Origin: Candidatus Sabulitectum sp.
GTDB lineage: Bacteria > Fermentibacterota > Fermentibacteria > Fermentibacterales > JCC-6
Length of the DNA stretch: 38,753 nt
NCBI GenBank assembly: GCA_023139045.1
Contig: JAGLOJ010000065.1
Location: 1-38,753 of the forward strand
Direction of reading: 5' to 3'
Shown: piece after piece, positions 29,998 through 37,275 of the stretch
Numbering within the stretch: the first letter of the stretch is position 1
Layout of the letters: each line of letters starts with the position of its first letter
The notes under the pieces: model-generated
Seen by the model: the letters and a program-made list of their open reading frames with translations, nothing else
Database searches by the model: none
Told to the model about the DNA's origin: nothing
Program-made: the position numbers and the translations under genes

Positions 29998-30503
29998 GAT
30001 TTAACTCCAATTCCATGATTTTGGTGAAATCCGTATTTAATATTTGCTCGCTTTCGAGCCTCAATGGCAGATTTTTTCTGATTAAAGCTTCCTAAGTTGA
30101 TTCGCTTGCCATCTACAGTGATTTTAGCTACCCATTTCTCGTCGCGTGAGTGCCAAAAAACACCAGTAAATCCACTTGTGTTCGTGCAAAACAATGGCTT
30201 ATTTTTATTATTATCTGTGGAAGTCACCTCACGCAGATTGCACCACCTATTATCATCACTTATGTGATTAATATGATCTGTCTCTCCTGATGGGTATGCT
30301 CCAGTCATAAAAAGGAAGGCGAGCCTGTGGGCGAAAATTAAGTTGTAATTGACACATATTTGTCTATACCCATATGACGTAATAGTTCCAGCAATATCGC
30401 CAGTCTTTACAGCAGGTCGACGATCAACCTTCCATGTGAAAATTCCAGTATTGGGATCATAGTTGAGTAGTTCTTTGAGCTTTTCTTGTGTGAGTTCTGG
30501 CAT
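29994..30503 (-). CDS. HNH-AP2 homing endonuclease, second copy
   Basis: The 169-residue protein begins MPELTQEKLKELLNYDPNTG, then HRLAFLFMTGAYPSGETDHI and NHISDDNRWCNLREVTSTDN (HNH) and a C-terminal AP2 domain (GFTGVFWHSRDEKWVAKITV). The start has GGAGG at 5-base spacing. An in-frame ATG at 30587, overlapping the upstream stop, is an alternative that adds 28 residues. The GGAGG lies inside a 10-bp hairpin arm, so translation is likely restrained. It shares its architecture with the enzyme at 6988. Confidence 0.88.
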   Translation of the reverse strand: MPELTQEKLKELLNYDPNTGIFTWKVDRRPAVKTGDIAGTITSYGYRQICVNYNLIFAHRLAFLFMTGAYPSGETDHINHISDDNRWCNLREVTSTDNNKNKPLFCTNTSGFTGVFWHSRDEKWVAKITVDGKRINLGSFNQKKSAIEARKRANIKYGFHQNHGIGVKS

Positions 30504-30509
30504 AAGAGC

Positions 30510-30570
30510 CTCCGGCGAGTAATTTCTCCGGCTTGGGGCGGCCATGACACCGCCCCGTATCTCGCCAGAG
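30510..30570 (-). promoter_or_regulatory. Hairpin sequestering the HNH ribosome binding site
   Basis: On the minus-strand RNA, CUCUGGCGAG (30570-30561) pairs with CUCGCCGGAG (30519-30510) over 10 bp with one G-U. Inside it, GGGGCGG and CCGCCCC (30556-30550 and 30541-30535) form a second perfect 7-bp stem. Four of five GGAGG bases of the endonuclease ribosome site are in the outer stem. Such masking is known for T4 homing endonuclease genes; here it is inferred. Confidence 0.6.
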
Positions 30571-30586
30571 ATAACTGCACTATACA

Positions 30587-30952
30587 TTATTCTTTTCCAG
30601 ATTCAACATCTTTACATGGCTCCGGTGGTGAGGTACGTTCCCGCAAGGTGATGGCAGCATCAACCAAGCTATCAAAACTCCCCTCATCTGATATGTTGCG
30701 CTGATACAATAAGCCAAATTGCTGGACGTTAAGCGTTCGCACATATTTATACCTTCGAGCATCCACACTAATCCACTCAGGCTCATTCAATGCGGCTTGG
30801 TAGCCTGCTTCAAAGAGCGTGAGCGCATGATTTGTCTCATTGTTCACATATCTATCACCATCCAACAGTAATATAGGCAGATCTTTCGAGCCATCTGATT
30901 GATACACCTCAGTCCATGCTTTCTCAAACGCCTTCCGTAAACTCATATTCAC
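30587..30952 (-). CDS. Small phage protein (121 aa), reAF type
   Basis: The product starts from a GTG overlapping the upstream TGA, or from ATG at 30946 (MSLRKAFEKAWTEVYQSDG). It contains TLFEAGYQAALNEPEW, the F..GY.AA pattern shared with several small proteins here. It ends with a charged tail. Function unknown. Confidence 0.7.
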   Translation of the reverse strand: MNMSLRKAFEKAWTEVYQSDGSKDLPILLLDGDRYVNNETNHALTLFEAGYQAALNEPEWISVDARRYKYVRTLNVQQFGLLYQRNISDEGSFDSLVDAAITLRERTSPPEPCKDVESGKE

Positions 30953-31236
30953 TCCTTACCTCTCGGCGCATACACGCAGAAATACTCATCTGGCTTATTG
31001 CATACAGACTCAAAATACTCATCCAGCAAATCACTGACTATCTTCTGCTCGTCTTCATTGGAGCATCTAGGCTCCACACTATCCGATACATTCAATGCGG
31101 CGCATTCTTTCCATGCTGCCTGGTAATGCTTCCATGCAATTGCAGTTTCCCATATACGATAGCCTTCGCCTTTGCGTTCAAGCAATGCACTTTCACTATC
31201 TAAAAATTGGGCTTCAAAAGATTTTCTCATATTCAT
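30949..31236 (-). CDS. Small phage protein (95 aa), reAF type
   Basis: MNMRKSFEAQFLDSESALLE is followed by AWKHYQAAWKECAALN and an acidic helix (DEQKIVSDLLDEYFESV). It shares the start (M.MR..FE) and the Y.AAW pattern with its downstream neighbour, suggesting an old tandem duplication. It is coupled by ATGA to the lipoprotein gene. Confidence 0.7.
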   Translation of the reverse strand: MNMRKSFEAQFLDSESALLERKGEGYRIWETAIAWKHYQAAWKECAALNVSDSVEPRCSNEDEQKIVSDLLDEYFESVCNKPDEYFCVYAPRGKE

Positions 31237-31424
31237 TTGTGAATTACCTCCTCGCCTTCAAACAGCCAGCCAAAACGATCCCACTGAGCGCATATTCCAG
31301 AAGTTTTATCTTCTATGCGCCATGTGCCCTCCTCATATATGCAGCCGGTGCTGCTGTCGTGAATATAGGTTGGCTGGCAAGCTGACAGTGTAAGCAACAA
31401 AATCAGTGAAAGAAATATCTTCAT
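31233..31424 (-). CDS. Small lipoprotein
   Basis: The 63-residue product starts after AAGGAGTTTCC. The N-terminus MKIFLSLILLLTLSAC carries a lipobox (LSAC), so mature residue 1 is Cys16. The rest (IHDSSTGCIYEEGTWRIEDK, then WDRFGWLFEGEEVIHK) is small and beta-like. Being in the early leftward unit, superinfection exclusion or envelope modification is a possible role (inference); an outer spanin is less likely because the lysis genes are on the other strand. Confidence 0.78.
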   Translation of the reverse strand: MKIFLSLILLLTLSACQPTYIHDSSTGCIYEEGTWRIEDKTSGICAQWDRFGWLFEGEEVIHK

Positions 31425-31440
31425 GGAAACTCCTTGTGGT

Positions 31441-31587
31441 TTAAAATTTAATGTGGCCTGGCACACTGACGCTCTTACCCGTGCAAGGATTTAATGAGGG
31501 AACCAAATAACCCCGAACCGCCATTACGCTTTCGACACGCAGGCCACAAACTTTAAAAATTGCTGTTGCTTTTTTCTTTTTCTTCAT
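31441..31587 (-). CDS. Possible small basic peptide (48 aa)
   Basis: The frame starts inside the 3' end of the exonuclease gene and reads MKKKKKATAIFKVCGLRVES then VMAVRGYLVPSLNP. It fills an otherwise empty 86-bp gap. The ribosome site is poor. It may be real or chance. Confidence 0.35.
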   Translation of the reverse strand: MKKKKKATAIFKVCGLRVESVMAVRGYLVPSLNPCTGKSVSVPGHIKF

Positions 31588-32515
31588 AGTATGCGCCGGT
31601 AATACCTCCGACTTGTGCATACCTTGGAAGCTCAATCATATTAATCCGGTCATTGTCATTATATGACGGCCAATCATCCAGATCACGGCATACCATATAT
31701 TTATCCAATGCGGCATCCACTTCACGCTGGCCTTGGCATTTATCACGTTCAGTTAAGCAATAAACCTCAGTTACAAATGATGGGCCGTCATCCTCTACAC
31801 AGATGAAAAAGAAATTATCAGCCTTTGTGCCGCGAGAATACCAAGCATCTTGCCAGTGATATTTGTAATCCCATAATGCCTTTGAAAAACCCCAAGGAGA
31901 TGCATTTGCAACCTTTTTCAAATCAATAATGCAGTTATCGGATGCGAACGCATCAGTCCGCGCCTTGCATAATTCACCTGTTCGCTCGTCAATCCAGTAG
32001 TGTGATTCCTCAAAGTGCTTGCACATTCCCAACAGTTCGCTTGCTTGTGGGTGAGAATGAACACTGTCGCGCATTCTGAGTGCTTTATCATAAGCCTCAT
32101 CCGTGATAACAATTTTTCCTATATTTGCGCTTTCTTGTTCTGCTTTCAAGTCACTTAAAAATATAAGGCTTCCATCTGCTGCTTTTAATGTATCCATCAA
32201 AGCAGCTTTTGCCCCTGTCGCTTTAATTCCCATCTGTTTCAGGATGTCTTTCATTTCTGCAACAGTATCAACAACCTGTATATCTGTTGGCAGTTGCAGT
32301 GGTTTTGCATACAACTTGTTGAACTTGTCAGGCTCTAAAATTGCATGGTGAACTGCCGACCCTACAATCATAGCTGGTGTTGGTGGCTTTGGTGGTGCAA
32401 GTAATTTTACAGGGCAATCCATTTTAGAAAGCATTGATTTTGATATACCGGCAGATTGATGGTAAACATCCTCTGGAACATCCTGATAGCGGCCTGGCTC
32501 AAATACTTTACTCAT
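31553..32515 (-). CDS. RecE/DUF3799-like PD-(D/E)XK exonuclease
   Basis: The protein has about 320 residues. The N-terminus (VPEDVYHQSAGISKSMLSKM) and PAMIVGSAVHHAILEPDKF are signatures of the RecE C-terminal/DUF3799 exonuclease family. The catalytic strand reads CKARTDAFASDNCIIDLKKV, with Asp and DxK as PD-(D/E)XK residues, followed by YKYHWQDAWYSRG. It would resect double-stranded DNA 5' to 3' to give substrates for the ERF protein encoded directly upstream. The start overlaps the ERF stop by a few bases. Confidence 0.85.
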   Translation of the reverse strand: MSKVFEPGRYQDVPEDVYHQSAGISKSMLSKMDCPVKLLAPPKPPTPAMIVGSAVHHAILEPDKFNKLYAKPLQLPTDIQVVDTVAEMKDILKQMGIKATGAKAALMDTLKAADGSLIFLSDLKAEQESANIGKIVITDEAYDKALRMRDSVHSHPQASELLGMCKHFEESHYWIDERTGELCKARTDAFASDNCIIDLKKVANASPWGFSKALWDYKYHWQDAWYSRGTKADNFFFICVEDDGPSFVTEVYCLTERDKCQGQREVDAALDKYMVCRDLDDWPSYNDNDRINMIELPRYAQVGGITGAYYEEKEKSNSNF

Positions 32516-33314
32516 CACTTGCCCCTTGATCCTTAATCCATTTAATTGCGCCGGTTAATTGAGCCGCTGGCAAATCATAAACACTTTTGATATTACCATG
32601 TTTCAAGAAAGCTTTTTTAGAAACTGAATTTTCATCCAGCAAGCCTTCGAGCTTTAAGCCTTGCTGCTCTGTTATTTTTTTGACTTCCACATCCATCTGA
32701 GTGGCCGCATTACCATCGTCATCCTCATCGGTAAGAGTCAGGTTGAAAATCATTGCTACCAGATAACGCCTCCCGTATGAGATAGCACTTCCGCTGCCGT
32801 GCGCCCTTGTCTTGGTTGGACTGCCTTTGGCCCCCATGTTATCAATCGGGCTATCATAGGTGTATTGCTTTTCATAACCTCCAGTGTGGAACACATCGCA
32901 GATAACCCTTATACATTCAGGAATTGGTGAATCAGTTGACCCGAACGTAAGAGAAAATCCATTCACTGTATAGATAGGCGTTACAGCCCTATTTACAGCA
33001 TCAAGATTTGCATAACTGCTGTCTGTATGATCATTCCTGAGCCTCTTTTTTATGGGTGCTATATCGCGCTGGACAGACATCATTGCGCTTGCAAACTCTT
33101 GTTTTGCCTGCCGGTCAAGGATGCGCTCTTGCATTGCCATGATCCGTTCCATTTTATCAACCGAAACATCAGGGTTAATGGCAACAGCCTGAATCATATC
33201 AACCATGCTGCCGGTTTGCTGTAGTGCTGTTTGCTCCGATTCTTTTACCCCTGTTTCGGGCTTCACAACTTCTGCGTTAACTGCACCTGTTTTTACATCT
33301 TTTTTATCACTCAT
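32508..33314 (-). CDS. erf: ERF-family single-strand annealing protein
   Basis: The protein has 268 residues. The core QEFASAMMSVQRDIAPIKKR, YANLDAVNRAVTPIYTVNGF SL, and the Gly-rich GSGSAISYGRRYLVAMIFNL are typical of the ERF superfamily (P22 Erf type). It anneals single strands and pairs with the exonuclease encoded next, forming a phage recombination module, also used for genome circularisation. AGGAGAAATAA precedes the ATG. Confidence 0.92.
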   Translation of the reverse strand: MSDKKDVKTGAVNAEVVKPETGVKESEQTALQQTGSMVDMIQAVAINPDVSVDKMERIMAMQERILDRQAKQEFASAMMSVQRDIAPIKKRLRNDHTDSSYANLDAVNRAVTPIYTVNGFSLTFGSTDSPIPECIRVICDVFHTGGYEKQYTYDSPIDNMGAKGSPTKTRAHGSGSAISYGRRYLVAMIFNLTLTDEDDDGNAATQMDVEVKKITEQQGLKLEGLLDENSVSKKAFLKHGNIKSVYDLPAAQLTGAIKWIKDQGASDE

Positions 33315-33758
33315 TTATTTCTCCTGGTTTATTTTATTCAGTGCATCTTTTGCAATTCTCCAATTAGCTTGATTGGCAAATGTTCCATCTGCACTAGCGA
33401 TCTTGGTTAGAGCATCAGTAGCTATTGCCAACTGAGCCTCCAGCACCTTAATGCGTGGCCGTCTTTTAACTTGTGTGGTGTTCTGCTTGCCTACCACCAT
33501 GATTGATAATGGTGCAGCCTGCCTGCCTGTAGCAGCGCATCGGCGTGGTGAGCTTTCATAGACTGCGCCACCGGTTAGCAGTTCATGTATCCGGCCACAG
33601 AGAGAGTTGATTGATATGCCAGTAATATGTGACAACTCTTTTCTGGTCTGGTTCGGGTGATCTGAAATAGCTCTGTAAACCTGACCGCGCAAGTTTTTGG
33701 CTGTGCCGTCATCATTTATGCCAATGAAGGCCATCATTGATGTGGGTTTAATGGTCAT
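33315..33758 (-). CDS. Winged-helix protein with C-terminal helices
   Basis: The 147-residue protein has NLRGQVYRAISDHPNQTRKE LSHITGISINSLCGRIHELL, a clear winged-helix domain with the recognition helix at ISINSLCGRI. A basic linker follows, then a helical C-terminus (LEAQLAIATDALTKIA). It could be a regulator or a replication-loading protein; I cannot decide. It is directly upstream of the recombination genes. Confidence 0.75.
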   Translation of the reverse strand: MTIKPTSMMAFIGINDDGTAKNLRGQVYRAISDHPNQTRKELSHITGISINSLCGRIHELLTGGAVYESSPRRCAATGRQAAPLSIMVVGKQNTTQVKRRPRIKVLEAQLAIATDALTKIASADGTFANQANWRIAKDALNKINQEK

Positions 33759-33766
33759 AAATACTC

Positions 33767-34015
33767 CTACAATTTGAATTTGGTTTGCACTTCCCTGATT
33801 GACTCATCCATGCGACTTTTTAATCCCTTTATGGCATTAATTACTATTTCACCCATGTATGTAGCCCACCAAATATCAAGGTGGATAACAATTTTATAAT
33901 GTGTTTTTCCTGTTGGTGGGCAACCATGAAAAATAAGCTGGAATTTATTGGTTGATCCAGGCTTTAATTTAAACTCCAAGTCCCAAGGTGAAATGTTGAT
34001 TGTTTTAACACTCAC
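33767..34015 (-). CDS. Hypothetical protein (82 aa)
   Basis: The GTG at 34015 overlaps the upstream TGA (GTGA); an ATG at 34027 is the alternative. The sequence (SVKTINISPWDLEFKLKPGS, then IVHLDIWWATYMGEIVINAI) is a mixed alpha/beta small domain with no recognised family. Confidence 0.65.
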   Translation of the reverse strand: MSVKTINISPWDLEFKLKPGSTNKFQLIFHGCPPTGKTHYKIVIHLDIWWATYMGEIVINAIKGLKSRMDESIREVQTKFKL

Positions 34016-34440
34016 GACTTCACCCACTCAGGCCAGATTACATAGGCAACCACATCACTGCCTCTGTTTGCATGTCTCCAACATATAAGTTCCCCATTCG
34101 CTGTATGCTTTCTATCACGCCTGAAAACCTCAATCCTTACACCTTCATCAACAGGACACTTACCACCATACCAAGGAATAACATGCCCTTTGCGCTGGTA
34201 GTCGATTTCAATAGATGCCGCGCCGCTGCATGAAGGGTCATCCATGTGACCATAAATTTTATACCCATCATCGTAAGTGATAATCACAGGGCATCCCTCT
34301 GGAATCTCTGGCTGTTCAGGGGCTATGGCTTCGCGTAAGTTAATCAGCGCACACGTTGCAAGGCTGCACCTTCCATCCTCAGCAACAAAGGTCGCAAGCC
34401 TCTCAATCGCCTCTTTCACTTTATCTTCATTTACGCTCAT
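34012..34440 (-). CDS. Hypothetical protein (142 aa)
   Basis: The protein has an N-terminal helix with CSLATCALINLREAIAPEQP and a beta-rich middle (CPVIITYDDGYKIYGHMDDP). It ends GSDVVAYVIWPEWVKS. Its N-terminal and linker pattern resemble composite phage early proteins, but I know no function. Coupled by ATGA to the upstream gene and by GTGA downstream. Confidence 0.72.
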   Translation of the reverse strand: MSVNEDKVKEAIERLATFVAEDGRCSLATCALINLREAIAPEQPEIPEGCPVIITYDDGYKIYGHMDDPSCSGAASIEIDYQRKGHVIPWYGGKCPVDEGVRIEVFRRDRKHTANGELICWRHANRGSDVVAYVIWPEWVKS

Positions 34441-34625
34441 GATTCTTCCTCCATTTCACCTGATCCATCACACTTGCTGCATTGTGTGTTGTTTTTAAAA
34501 CCTTTGCCTTCGCATTCATCACATTCAATTATCCACTCACAATGCTCATGGCAGGATGGGCATATACCAATATCCGAACATTCGCCTGGAGGTGTGCCAC
34601 AGCAGTTACTTAATTGTTCACTCAT
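34437..34625 (-). CDS. DnaJ-type zinc-finger mini-protein
   Basis: The 62 residues hold CCGTPPGEC, CPSCHEHCEW and the paired CDECEGKGF and CSKCDGSGE motifs, i.e. CxxCxGxG as in the DnaJ zinc domain. It probably binds two zinc ions. Such mini-proteins are frequent in phage early regions and may bind RNA or proteins. Confidence 0.75.
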   Translation of the reverse strand: MSEQLSNCCGTPPGECSDIGICPSCHEHCEWIIECDECEGKGFKNNTQCSKCDGSGEMEEES

Positions 34626-34969
34626 AATCCATCCTCGCCATAAATACGGCTGAAAGTTTCTGTCAGGTGTCCAATCTTAGAAGGATGCATTTCCAAATAT
34701 TCTGCATAGGCATCAGCAACAGCACAGTCAATCTGCAAATATGCTTGCCTTTCCAGCCGTGCCCGGCGTTCAATTTCGGTGAATGGTTTGCATACAGACT
34801 CAAGCGGAACATCTTTCAGTTCTTTCTGCAGTGCCTCTGATGTGTCAAAATATGAATCCATCAGCGTTTCCTTTGCCTGCTTAGTGGTTAACCAATCTTG
34901 CATTTCCAGAGGCTTATTCCACTCTTGGTTGGCTTCTGCTATTTCTTGTGCGTCCATTTCTCCGCTCAC
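34622..34969 (-). CDS. Hypothetical helical protein (115 aa)
   Basis: I choose the GTG at 34969, because it overlaps the TGA of the small membrane gene and has GGAGG 8 bases upstream. The protein reads SGEMDAQEIAEANQEWNKPL, then a long helical part with EIERRARLERQAYLQIDCAV. It is acidic and helical. No family recognised. Confidence 0.65.
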   Translation of the reverse strand: MSGEMDAQEIAEANQEWNKPLEMQDWLTTKQAKETLMDSYFDTSEALQKELKDVPLESVCKPFTEIERRARLERQAYLQIDCAVADAYAEYLEMHPSKIGHLTETFSRIYGEDGL

Positions 34970-35070
34970 TTCCAGAACCTCCAAGCTCCATACAAGCAGC
35001 AGACCAAAAGAACCGCCGCAGTAATTGCCATTGTGATTTCATCGGTTGAGTGTAGTTTTATCGTTTCCAT
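34966..35070 (-). CDS. One-TM peptide (34 aa)
   Basis: The frame reads METIKLHSTDEITMAITAAV and then LLVCCLYGAWRFWK, one membrane helix with an aromatic/basic end. TTGGAGGCGAC precedes the ATG, a strong ribosome site, and GTGA overlaps the next gene. It is probably real and sits in the inner membrane. Confidence 0.65.
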   Translation of the reverse strand: METIKLHSTDEITMAITAAVLLVCCLYGAWRFWK

Positions 35071-35135
35071 GTCGCCTCCAAGCGGTTGATATGCGTAGTG
35101 TACTGGGTGACTATGAAGCGAACATGAAGCCAAGA

Positions 35136-35303
35136 TTAAAGCGTTTTAATAAACACCACCAGTTCATCACTCCACACAAACACAGCCATGCAGAATAGAC
35201 CCCACACCATCACTTTAATTGGAAACCTGTAATTGAGCGGCCTGCGCCTGCCCTCGCGGATCATGGCGTTTAGTTGGTATCCGGTTAATCTATTCACGAT
35301 CAT
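35136..35303 (-). CDS. One-TM hypothetical protein (55 aa)
   Basis: The ATG at 35303 lies within the 3' end of the upstream gene. The basic N-terminus (MIVNRLTGYQLNAMIREGRR) is followed by VMVWGLFCMAVFVW, a single membrane helix, so it probably has its N-terminus in the cytoplasm. Function unknown. Confidence 0.65.
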   Translation of the reverse strand: MIVNRLTGYQLNAMIREGRRRPLNYRFPIKVMVWGLFCMAVFVWSDELVVFIKTL

Positions 35304-36015
35304 CCAGTAGGCTAACAATTACGTTGCGCTTTGCCGCCAGATCATCTGCATCTTTAGCGATACGCTTGCAATCTGAGTCATTGGCATCTGTACGTAGGGC
35401 TTTGATTTCAGCATTGGCTTCACGGATTAGATTTACCGCATCAGCATCACTGATATTTTCAAAGTGCTGTCCGTTCACCTTATGCTCAATCTTTGGCTCT
35501 CCAGACGGTAGTTCTGTAGTTGTAGTTTTGATAATTGTTAATGGCATAATAGCCTCCTTTTTGTTATCTTCTTCATCAAACTCTTGAAGCAGAGAGTCTA
35601 ACTCTGCTACTATATCTTCTTCGCAATCAGGAGTTGCGCTCTCTTTGTCGAATACGTTGTATAGGAATTTACCGCAGGCTTTATCTGGATCATAGGTGCA
35701 GCTTTGGTCATTTTCTCTTGCCGCCTTAAGCGCACTTTGAAATACCGCTGTTGCTACAGTCCATGCCCCTCCACCTTCTGTTATGACTGCTAATCCGCCA
35801 CTATGCCACTCATACACATCACCATGCCTATACTTTGGGGTGACGAGCTTGAAGCTGCTGTCTTTTTGCACGGCTCCATTCCCTTCCACACCGCAAGTAA
35901 GGTCGCCTTTGCCCCATACATATTCTACGATGTATTTTTGACCGATGATTAAAGGGTCTTCTTCGCATCCAATAGCTACTGCTTCAACTTCATCTCCAAC
36001 CTTAAACTCACTCAT
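35290..36015 (-). CDS. Hypothetical protein (241 aa), possible fusion with internal start
   Basis: The N-terminal part (FKVGDEVEAVAIGCEEDPLI) looks like a small beta-barrel, repeated in style at KYRHGDVYEWHSGG. After a charged linker (EEDNKKEAI) a second unit begins with Met157 (MPLTIIKTTTTELPSGEPKI) and runs as a helical tail. The DNA before Met157 reads AAAAAGGAGGCTATTATG, an ideal ribosome site within the gene. So an 85-residue product from 35547 is probably made as well, or two genes have fused by loss of a stop. Confidence 0.72.
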   Translation of the reverse strand: MSEFKVGDEVEAVAIGCEEDPLIIGQKYIVEYVWGKGDLTCGVEGNGAVQKDSSFKLVTPKYRHGDVYEWHSGGLAVITEGGGAWTVATAVFQSALKAARENDQSCTYDPDKACGKFLYNVFDKESATPDCEEDIVAELDSLLQEFDEEDNKKEAIMPLTIIKTTTTELPSGEPKIEHKVNGQHFENISDADAVNLIREANAEIKALRTDANDSDCKRIAKDADDLAAKRNVIVSLLDDRE

Positions 36016-36332
36016 GATTCCTCCATTCCTTCAACTGCCTCTGCACATACTGACGCAAGCGCATCAGCAAGTCTTACACCTGTATAGATTTCGCTGTTTT
36101 CTAATTGGATGCACCAGTTTTTATTTTCCTCATCTATCCAAAGCATGGCACTATGATGGGCACAAAGCACAGCTAGAATTGCTTCATGCCACTCAGTAGT
36201 AGCGAAAATATCAAACGCCTTGGCATTCTGCGCCTTATCGTATGGGTTGCCGGTGAACACTGCGCCGCTTATGAGTCTCGGCGTGTATCCGGCCACTCTG
36301 GCTGCGTTCATGTTGGCCTGTTGTTTATCCAT
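36012..36332 (-). CDS. Phage ABA-sandwich-like protein
   Basis: The 106-residue protein has EWHEAILAVLCAHHSAMLWI, then a beta segment (WCIQLENSEIYTGVRLADAL) and ends ASVCAEAVEGMEES. The layout, with a final run of small residues that ends an helix, resembles the small 'phage ABA sandwich' proteins. Function unknown. The start AATGGATAAAC overlaps the upstream stop by 8 bp. Confidence 0.68.
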   Translation of the reverse strand: MDKQQANMNAARVAGYTPRLISGAVFTGNPYDKAQNAKAFDIFATTEWHEAILAVLCAHHSAMLWIDEENKNWCIQLENSEIYTGVRLADALASVCAEAVEGMEES

Positions 36333-36645
36333 TGCTAGCCTCCACTATTGCTTCTGCTATTGCGCGGTGAGGGCTGCCTGATGCAAGCAATCCCTCTATT
36401 CGCCATGCAAACTCTCTAATTGGATCATCCACATATCTTACTCTTGTTTGTTCCAAAGCCAGCCAAACACACATCTTCCCCAAGGCATCGTCTGTTGTGC
36501 AGTCGAATGACAGGCGATAGATTTCACGCCCTGATATTTCATGTTCTGGAGCCACCGCTTCACCCAGAGATATTTTCCAGTTGAAGTCAGGAACCATAAT
36601 CCTCGCCACTGCTAATGATAATTCTGCGTCAGATAGTTTATCCAT
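36325..36645 (-). CDS. Phage ABA-sandwich/DUF2591-like protein
   Basis: The ATG at 36645 gives 106 residues starting MDKLSDAELSLAVARIMV. It has DDALGKMCVWLALEQTRVRY and ends SPHRAIAEAIVEASNG, the typical end of ABA-sandwich phage proteins. Both its own start and the next gene's start are embedded in AATGGATAAAC with an 8-bp overlap, which suggests tandem duplication with its neighbour. Confidence 0.7.
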   Translation of the reverse strand: MDKLSDAELSLAVARIMVPDFNWKISLGEAVAPEHEISGREIYRLSFDCTTDDALGKMCVWLALEQTRVRYVDDPIREFAWRIEGLLASGSPHRAIAEAIVEASNG

Positions 36646-36922
36646 TGTCATCTGCCTTGAACATTGCATTGGGTATGCGGCCTCTTAATTGGGCATTCAT
36701 TGGGTAAATGGTAAACTCTCTCCAGCCGTCAGCATAAAGCTTTTCCAGATCATGTATGTAAATCTGATGGCGAAGCTTAATGCTTCCAATAGGCTTCATC
36801 TCTCTGCCAACACTGTTTTTGTGTCCATATAGCTGAACACAATCATATTCAGGCGGCAAATCCTTTATCAATACAACCTCACCAAAAGGCCGGTTTTCTT
36901 GAAACGTAATGTTGCTGCTCAT
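36638..36922 (-). CDS. Hypothetical protein (94 aa)
   Basis: The ATG at 36922 is 1 base beyond the upstream TAA (TAATATG). The product (MSSNITFQENRPFGEVVLIK, then PPEYDCVQLYGHKNSVGREM) is beta-rich with HDLEKLYADGWREFTIYPMN at the C-terminal part. An upstream TTG-start frame exists but would overlap the 52-residue gene. No family recognised. Confidence 0.68.
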   Translation of the reverse strand: MSSNITFQENRPFGEVVLIKDLPPEYDCVQLYGHKNSVGREMKPIGSIKLRHQIYIHDLEKLYADGWREFTIYPMNAQLRGRIPNAMFKADDNG

Positions 36923-36923
36923 A

Positions 36924-37082
36924 TTATAACTCAGCCTGTAACTTTGCTCTTTCTTTTTTCGCGCCGATACCGATACCAAATTTACTATCAAGCTTGTTGA
37001 TCTTTTGCAGTGGTGTTAATCGGTTGTGTGCGTCCTGCCTGACTTGTGCTTCTTTCTGCCGATCCTTCTTAGATTTATACAT
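36924..37082 (-). CDS. Small basic protein, first gene of the leftward unit (52 aa)
   Basis: The frame reads MYKSKKDRQKEAQVRQDAHN, then LTPLQKINKLDSKFGIGIGA and a Lys-rich end. Small proteins with this 'LTPLQKI..LD..G.G.GA.KERAKL' pattern are common in phage early regions and have no known role. CTGGAG lies 8 bases before the ATG. Being first after the divergent control region it is probably made early. Confidence 0.75.
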   Translation of the reverse strand: MYKSKKDRQKEAQVRQDAHNRLTPLQKINKLDSKFGIGIGAKKERAKLQAEL

Positions 37083-37275
37083 AATAATCTCCAGATTTAG
37101 TTTTTGCCATATCCGCTTGATAACTCATCGTCGCACAAGCCCTCCGACACAGCGAACATTACAGCCCAATCATTAAATGAACATTATGCGAAAATTAAAG
37201 AACGTTAATGTATCTCTGCCATGCTGCATTACTGGCTTCATGCTACGTTAATGTTTACTGCCTAATGTACGCCGC
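37083..37275. promoter_or_regulatory. Divergent control region with TTAATG/CATTAA repeat array
   Basis: These 193 bp separate the leftward and rightward units. They contain two full copies of an 18-bp element (37171-37188 minus, 37236-37253 plus: two half-sites 11-12 bp apart). Further single half-sites lie at 37157 (CATTAC), 37205 (TTAATG), 37227 (CATTAC) and 37262 (CTAATG), about eight half-sites in 110 bp. This looks like an operator array or replication iterons. I see no convincing sigma-70 boxes, so early promoters may be activator dependent or degenerate. Confidence 0.6.
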
